Positions 4,600 to 8,618 of a DNA stretch of 8,618 nucleotides are shown piece after piece. The notes under the pieces were generated by a model, which was not told where the DNA came from, ran no database searches, and saw nothing but the letters and a program-made list of their open reading frames with translations. The position numbers and the translations under genes are program-made. How positions within the stretch are numbered: position 1 is the first letter of the stretch; each line of letters opens with the position of its first letter. Location of the stretch: positions 1-8,618 of the forward strand of contig CAJONF010000022.1 in NCBI GenBank assembly GCA_905236665.1, given 5' to 3'. Source of the DNA: an uncultured Selenomonadaceae bacterium (GTDB taxonomy: Bacteria; Bacillota; Negativicutes; Selenomonadales; Selenomonadaceae).

Positions 4600-6144
4600 A
4601 TGCAAGACAAAAATTCAACTGCAAAGAAAATTAAAGAGGTAGAACAAGCTTTTGACAGACGGCGGCGAACTTTCGGTTTGATTTTTGGACCTTTACTCGC
4701 GATTGGCGTAATTTTAACGCCGATTGACGCCTTAACGCCGGAAGCGCACAAATTATTAGCAATTATGGTGCTTGTTGCGCTGTGGTGGATAACTGAACCG
4801 GTTCCAATCCCCGTTACGTCTTTAATTGGTCCGACTTTAGCCGTAATTACGGGCGCGATACCTGCCGGCGCGGCTTTTTCCGCATTTTCCAACCCAATGA
4901 TATTTTTATTTATGGGCGGATTCATTTTGGCAAAGGCTATGATGATGCACGGGCTTGATAAACGCTTTGCGTATTGGCTTTTGTCAAGAAGTTGGGTTGG
5001 CTCCAATCCGCGCAGAATTTTTTTGGCAATAGGTCTGGCTACCGCGCTTTGTTCGGGCTGGGTGAGCAATACCGCGACCGCCGCGATGATGTTTCCAATT
5101 TGTTTAGGGCTTTTGAACTCGATTAAAGATATGATGGCGGCGAACGGTCGCGAAATTGATTTATCCGAATATAAATACGCAACGGGTTTAATGTTGATGA
5201 CGGCTTATTCAGCGTCAATCGGCGGCGTTTTAACTCCGATAGGCACGCCACCAAATTTAATTATGCTCGGTTTCCTTGATTCAATGGAAAATATTCACAT
5301 TTCGTTTTTTGAGTGGATGATTTGGGGATTTTTCGCAATGTTTTTTTATTTTATCATTGCTTACATTGTTTTATCGAAAATGTTTCCGCCTGACGTTGAT
5401 AAAATCGACGGCGCAGAAAAATTTATACGCGACAAGATAAACGAGCTTGGAGATTGGACACGTTCGCAAAAAAATACGCTCCTTGCATTTATCGTTGCCG
5501 TTTTACTCTGGATTATTCCCGGATTTTTAAATATTTTCCTCGGCTCAACCAGTCCGGTTTTAAAAATGTACAATCAACTTTTCCCCGAAGCTATTGCGGC
5601 GATGGTCGGTGCACTTTTGCTTTTTATTTTGCCCGTGAACTTTTCCAAACGCGAATTCACAATCACTTGGAAAGAGGCGGCAGCCGGCATTGAATGGGGC
5701 ACGCTGATTTTATTCGGCGGCGGCTTGGCAATGGGCGGCATGATGTACAAAACCGGTTTATCGCAATGGCTGGGAGATTTAATCGTCGGAGCAATGGGCG
5801 GCGCGGCGTCGCAAGTCGTTTTGGTCGCTGTATTCTCGGTTTTGGCTTTGCTTTTGTCAGAATTAACCAGTCACACCGCCGCAACAAATATGATTGGTCC
5901 GCTGGCAATAACAATCGCGGTTTCCGCCGGATTAAGTCCCGTGCCTGTGTCAGTCGGCATTGCCTTGAGCGCGTCGCTCGGATTCATGTTGCCTGTTTCC
6001 ACGCCGCCCAATGCCATTGTCTACGCCAGCGGCTATGTCCCGATTACAAAAATGATTAAGACGGGCGTTTACATAGATTTTATCGGAATTGCTTTTGTAA
6101 CCATTCCGATTGCCATTTGGTTAGTCAATATGATTGTCGGCTGA
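4600..6144 (+). CDS. DASS (SLC13) family sodium/anion symporter
   Basis: A 514-residue inner-membrane transporter of the divalent anion:Na+ symporter family, whose members carry C4-dicarboxylates, citrate or sulfate. About a dozen hydrophobic spans are visible, for example near 26-42, 50-65, 100-114, 140-152, 240-260, 293-312, 366-382 and 404-420. The two inverted halves carry the family's hairpin motifs: SNTATAAMM (156-164) with PIGTPPN (213-219), and TSHTAATNM (423-431) with LPVSTPPNAIVYASG (464-478). The second S-N-T reads S-H-T, which may affect ion or substrate binding. An arginine-rich N-terminus (20-23) fits a cytoplasmic start. ATG 4600 is supported by AGGAGG at 4585-4590, nine bases upstream. 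Substrate cannot be fixed from sequence; a dicarboxylate is the likeliest. Confidence 0.88.
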   Translation: MQDKNSTAKKIKEVEQAFDRRRRTFGLIFGPLLAIGVILTPIDALTPEAHKLLAIMVLVALWWITEPVPIPVTSLIGPTLAVITGAIPAGAAFSAFSNPMIFLFMGGFILAKAMMMHGLDKRFAYWLLSRSWVGSNPRRIFLAIGLATALCSGWVSNTATAAMMFPICLGLLNSIKDMMAANGREIDLSEYKYATGLMLMTAYSASIGGVLTPIGTPPNLIMLGFLDSMENIHISFFEWMIWGFFAMFFYFIIAYIVLSKMFPPDVDKIDGAEKFIRDKINELGDWTRSQKNTLLAFIVAVLLWIIPGFLNIFLGSTSPVLKMYNQLFPEAIAAMVGALLLFILPVNFSKREFTITWKEAAAGIEWGTLILFGGGLAMGGMMYKTGLSQWLGDLIVGAMGGAASQVVLVAVFSVLALLLSELTSHTAATNMIGPLAITIAVSAGLSPVPVSVGIALSASLGFMLPVSTPPNAIVYASGYVPITKMIKTGVYIDFIGIAFVTIPIAIWLVNMIVG

Positions 6145-6146
6145 TG

Positions 6147-6180
6147 AAAAAATCCCCGCAAAACTTCACGGGGATTTTTT
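6147..6180. terminator. Two-way rho-independent terminator
   Basis: TCCCCG (6153-6158) pairs with CGGGGA (6169-6174) around a 10-base loop, and the flanking A6 (6147-6152) pairs with the start of a nine-T run (6175-6183). The symmetric A/T flanks allow termination from both sides: the transporter stop is at 6144 and the aldo/keto reductase stop at 6194. Confidence 0.93.
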
Positions 6181-6193
6181 TTTGCGAAAATTT

Positions 6194-7201
6194 TTAATGA
6201 ACAGCTACAGATTTTACCGTGCCGAGCTTTTGAATGTCAGAATCTTTTCTATCGCCGTAAATTTTTATTTTCGACAGCGCGTCTTCAAGTTCTGCAAGTT
6301 CTTTTTCAGTTAAAATCACGTCAACCGCGCCGAAATTTTCTTTTAAGCGTTCATCGCGGCGCATACCCGGAATCGGCACGACGAAATTATTTTTGCACAT
6401 TAAAAACGCCAAAGAAATCTGCGCGGGCGTAGAATTTTTTTCTGCCGCAAATTTTTTTACTAAATCAAGTAAATTTTGGTTCGCGTCCATATTTTCCTTA
6501 TAAAACCGCGTGATAACTCTGCGCACGTCGTCGCCCTCGAATTTTGTTTGAGAATTATATTTCCCGCTCAAAAATCCGCCCGCCATCGGCGAATAAGCCA
6601 CGAATCCGATATTTAATTCCTTGCACAGCGGCAAAACTTCTGCCTCAACTTTGCGCTCCATGATTGAATACTCACTTTGCACGGCGGTTAGCGGCGTGAC
6701 AGCGTGGGCGCGGCGAATTTGTTCGGGATTTGCTTCAGAAACACCCCAAGCGCGGATTTTTCCTTCTTTAATGAGTTCGCCCATCCAAAAAGCAACTTCG
6801 GCGATATCGCGATTGGGCGGGACGCGGTGTTCATAATATAAATCAATAAAATCTGTCTGCAAACGTTTCAAAGAACCTTCAACAGCATTTCTCAAGCCGC
6901 GCCGAGAAGTTTTTCCTTCCGGAATTTCTTGACCGGGCAAAAAAATTTCGGGCATAAACTTTGTCGCGAGAATAACTTTGTCGCGAATGGGCTTTAAAGC
7001 TTTTCCAACGAGATTTTCATTTTCATAAGCCGCATAAACTTCTGCAGTGTCAAAAAAAGTACAGCCGTAGTCTTCGTAGGCCGAACGAATCAGCCGAATC
7101 GATTCATTTTCAGGCGGGCACGCACCGTAGCCGTGAGAAAATCCCATGCAACCCATTCCGATTGCTGAAACAGTTAAATCGCGCAATTTTCTGGTCTTCA
7201 T
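6194..7201 (-). CDS. Aldo/keto reductase, NADP-dependent
   Basis: A 335-residue cytoplasmic oxidoreductase of the aldo/keto reductase superfamily, which reduces carbonyl substrates with NAD(P)H in a TIM barrel. The catalytic tetrad is complete: D51 in FFDTAEVY, Y56, K81 in ILATKF and H125 in YYEHRVPP. WGVSEA, near the middle of the chain, and VVPIPGMRRDERLKEN, near the C-terminus, match the barrel and the cofactor-binding end. The YYEHRV type of motif resembles the YakC/Tas-like bacterial group. The start is ATG 7201, with GGAGGTG (7217-7211) nine bases upstream; the longer frame from 7261 adds 20 residues including the promoter region and is rejected. It is divergent from serS and convergent with the transporter. 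The physiological substrate is unknown. Confidence 0.92.
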   Translation of the reverse strand: MKTRKLRDLTVSAIGMGCMGFSHGYGACPPENESIRLIRSAYEDYGCTFFDTAEVYAAYENENLVGKALKPIRDKVILATKFMPEIFLPGQEIPEGKTSRRGLRNAVEGSLKRLQTDFIDLYYEHRVPPNRDIAEVAFWMGELIKEGKIRAWGVSEANPEQIRRAHAVTPLTAVQSEYSIMERKVEAEVLPLCKELNIGFVAYSPMAGGFLSGKYNSQTKFEGDDVRRVITRFYKENMDANQNLLDLVKKFAAEKNSTPAQISLAFLMCKNNFVVPIPGMRRDERLKENFGAVDVILTEKELAELEDALSKIKIYGDRKDSDIQKLGTVKSVAVH

Positions 7202-7224
7202 AATGAAAAACACCTCCGAACAGA

Positions 7225-7254
7225 ATCTAACACATAAACACGCCTCTAAGTCAA
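7225..7254 (-). promoter_or_regulatory. Possible promoter for the aldo/keto reductase
   Basis: On the minus strand TTGACT (7254-7249, five of six) is followed after 18 bases by TTAGAT (7230-7225), or after 19 by TAGATT with an upstream TG. The start would fall near 7218, almost on the ribosome binding site at 7217-7211, so the leader is very short. The -10 is poor. Confidence 0.35.
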
Positions 7255-7262
7255 GAAACAAT

Positions 7263-7291
7263 TTGATTTAACGTGCCGCCTTTGCTAAAAT
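7263..7291 (+). promoter_or_regulatory. Sigma-70 type promoter for serS
   Basis: TTGATT (7263-7268) is followed after 17 bases by TAAAAT (7286-7291, five of six). The start near 7298 leaves a leader of about 25 bases before the TTG start at 7323, far too short for a T-box, which many Firmicutes use to control serS. Confidence 0.55.
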
Positions 7292-7308
7292 ATCGCAGAA
7301 AAATTTTT

Positions 7309-7325
7309 GGGAGATGATTTTTTTG
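7309..7325 (+). promoter_or_regulatory. Ribosome binding site deciding the TTG start of serS
   Basis: GGGAG (7309-7313) directly abuts ATG 7314, too close for initiation there, but lies 9 bases before TTG 7323. Starting at TTG gives MLDMKFVRDN, the standard N-terminus of bacterial seryl-tRNA synthetase. ATG 7332 would cost three conserved residues. Confidence 0.7.
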
Positions 7326-8594
7326 CTTGATATGAAATTTGTACGCGATAACCTCGATGAAGTTCGCGCCATGTTAAAAAACCGCAACAACCCTTTGAAC
7401 CTGGACGATTTTAGCGAATTGGAGCAACGCCGCCGCGCAATTTTAGCTGAAACTGAACAACTTAAAAGCCAGCGCAATTCTATTTCAAAAAAAATCGGCG
7501 CAATGAAAAAATCCGGCGAAGATACTACAGAAATTTCTGCAGAAGTTCGCCAGATGGGCAATAAAATTTCTGAACTGGACGGCGAATTGCGCGATGTAGA
7601 AAAAAATCTGCGCGATTTACTTTTGCATATACCAAACATTCCCGATGAATCCGTGCCGATTGGTACAGACGATACGCAAAATCCGGAAATTCGCAAATGG
7701 GGTACGCCGCGTAATTTTGATTTTGAGCCAAAAGCACACTGGGATATTGGCTCCGCACTGAATATTTTCGATTTCGATCGCGCAGGTAAAGTCACCGGCG
7801 CACGTTTTACATTTTATCGCGGATTGGGTGCACGGCTCGAACGCGCTTGTATTAATTTCATGATGGATTTGCACGCCAATAAACATGGCTATACAGAAAT
7901 GCTCGCACCCTATATAGTCAATCGCGACAGCATGATTGGTACCGGTCAACTGCCGAAATTCGCCGAAGATATGTTTAAGCTTGAGGGTTTGGATTATTAT
8001 CTCGTTCCAACAGCCGAAGTCCCTATGACAAATTTTCACCGCGATGAAATTTTATCCGCCGAAACTTTACCCGAATATTATTCCTGCTACACAGCGTGTT
8101 TTAGGGCTGAAGCAGGCGCGGCAGGTCGCGATACCCGCGGTTTAATCCGTCAACACCAGTTCAACAAAGTCGAATTGATTAAATTCACTAAGCCGGAAGA
8201 TTCTTGGAATGAATTGGAAAGCATGGTTGACGCCGCTGAAGATGTTTTGCGCATTTTGGAGATACCTTATCGCGTAGTTCTGCTTTGTACAGGCGATATG
8301 AGCTTCACTTCCGCCAAAACCTATGATATTGAAGTTTGGATGCCCGCGCAAAATAAATATCGCGAAATTTCTTCCTGCTCCAACTGCACAGACTATCAAG
8401 CTCGTCGCGCTAATATAAAATTCCGCCGCGATAACAAATCTAAACCTGAATTTGTTCACACTTTGAACGGTTCGGGAATTGCAGTCGGTCGCACGGTCGC
8501 CGCAATTCTTGAAAATTATCAACAAGCGGACGGCTCCGTTAAAATTCCTAAAGCCTTGATACCTTACATGAACGTTGAAGAAATTAGAAAATAA
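7323..8594 (+). CDS. serS: Seryl-tRNA synthetase
   Basis: A 423-residue class II aminoacyl-tRNA synthetase that activates serine with ATP and charges tRNA-Ser (and tRNA-Sec where present) in the cytoplasm. The N-terminal antiparallel coiled-coil arm that grips the long variable arm of tRNA-Ser runs from about 28 to 100. The catalytic domain shows motif 1 (about 165-196), the serine-site TAEVP (230-234), motif 2 with FRAEAGAAGRDTRGLIRQHQ (260-279), the SCSNCTDYQARRANI stretch (351-365) and motif 3 GSGIAVGRTVA (383-393, R390). Length is normal and no key residue is missing. The start is the TTG at 7323. After the TAA at 8592-8594 only an A-rich, CAA-rich tail of 24 bases remains, with no terminator in view. 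Confidence 0.96.
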   Translation: MLDMKFVRDNLDEVRAMLKNRNNPLNLDDFSELEQRRRAILAETEQLKSQRNSISKKIGAMKKSGEDTTEISAEVRQMGNKISELDGELRDVEKNLRDLLLHIPNIPDESVPIGTDDTQNPEIRKWGTPRNFDFEPKAHWDIGSALNIFDFDRAGKVTGARFTFYRGLGARLERACINFMMDLHANKHGYTEMLAPYIVNRDSMIGTGQLPKFAEDMFKLEGLDYYLVPTAEVPMTNFHRDEILSAETLPEYYSCYTACFRAEAGAAGRDTRGLIRQHQFNKVELIKFTKPEDSWNELESMVDAAEDVLRILEIPYRVVLLCTGDMSFTSAKTYDIEVWMPAQNKYREISSCSNCTDYQARRANIKFRRDNKSKPEFVHTLNGSGIAVGRTVAAILENYQQADGSVKIPKALIPYMNVEEIRK

Positions 8595-8618
8595 AAAATA
8601 AAAAACAACAAACAACAA

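Noticed and set aside
4529..4624. Longer form of the 69-aa protein starting near 4624
   Set aside because: It would overlap the divergent transporter start and lacks a ribosome binding site, while AAGGGG precedes ATG 4528.
4575..5069. Minus-strand open frame of 164 codons over the start of the transporter
   Set aside because: It lies antisense to the DASS gene and has no recognisable domain. Its end would also overlap the start of the small minus-strand gene region.
7202..7322. T-box or other riboswitch upstream of serS
   Set aside because: The whole gap is 121 bases, shared by two divergent genes, and the likely serS leader is about 25 bases. There is no specifier stem or T-box core sequence.
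7268..7795. Minus-strand open frame of 175 codons, with a similar one at 8142-8618
   Set aside because: Both are shadows of serS, which is complete and conserved along its whole length.
8595..8618. CAA-rich tail at the window end as a repeat element
   Set aside because: Only 24 bases are visible and they are simple A-rich sequence; nothing more can be said without the downstream DNA.

Overview
The window looks like ordinary chromosomal DNA from a moderately AT-rich Bacillota-type bacterium. Strong AGGAGG-like ribosome binding sites, TTG start codons, zinc-type ribosomal protein L31, a Firmicute-like seryl-tRNA synthetase and rho-independent terminators with long T runs all fit. The siroheme decarboxylase pair beside engB, together with the overall gene content, makes me favour an anaerobe of the Negativicutes (Selenomonas-like), but no 16S or other decisive marker is present. 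I see no insertion sequence, prophage, integrase, tRNA, rRNA, riboswitch or CRISPR array.

Layout. At the left edge (1-350, minus strand) the start of a PmtA-like methyltransferase lies downstream of rpmE. A 113-bp region then separates rpmE from a plus-strand pair: a ClpX-like AAA+ unfoldase (464-1774) overlapping by 4 bases an MTAP-family nucleoside phosphorylase (1771-2589). A two-way terminator at 2594-2634 meets a minus-strand group read as a 69-aa unknown protein (4319-4528), hairpin, engB (3646-4260), ahbA (3133-3591), ahbB (2638-3117). Running the other way is a DASS/SLC13 anion transporter (4600-6144), which shares a second two-way terminator with an aldo/keto reductase (6194-7201). 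The reductase is divergent from serS (7323-8594), which begins with TTG and ends 24 bases before the window does.

Functional picture. rpmE, engB and serS are translation housekeeping genes (ribosome protein, 50S assembly GTPase, tRNA charging). AhbA/AhbB make 12,18-didecarboxysiroheme, the first committed step of the siroheme-dependent haem route, and would need ahbC and ahbD elsewhere in the genome. The ClpX-like protein keeps its ATPase, pore and ClpP-docking motifs but has an enlarged zinc-finger loop and no clpP beside it. Its translationally coupled partner is a nucleoside phosphorylase relative with a rewritten active site. The most interesting non-coding structure is the rpmE/clpX-like intergenic region, where two opposing promoters appear to share one -10 region inside a 21-bp inverted repeat. 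Second is a well-formed promoter in the last codons of engB that could drive ahbAB on its own. I did not find a clearly new multi-gene system; the unfoldase/phosphorylase pair is the nearest candidate.
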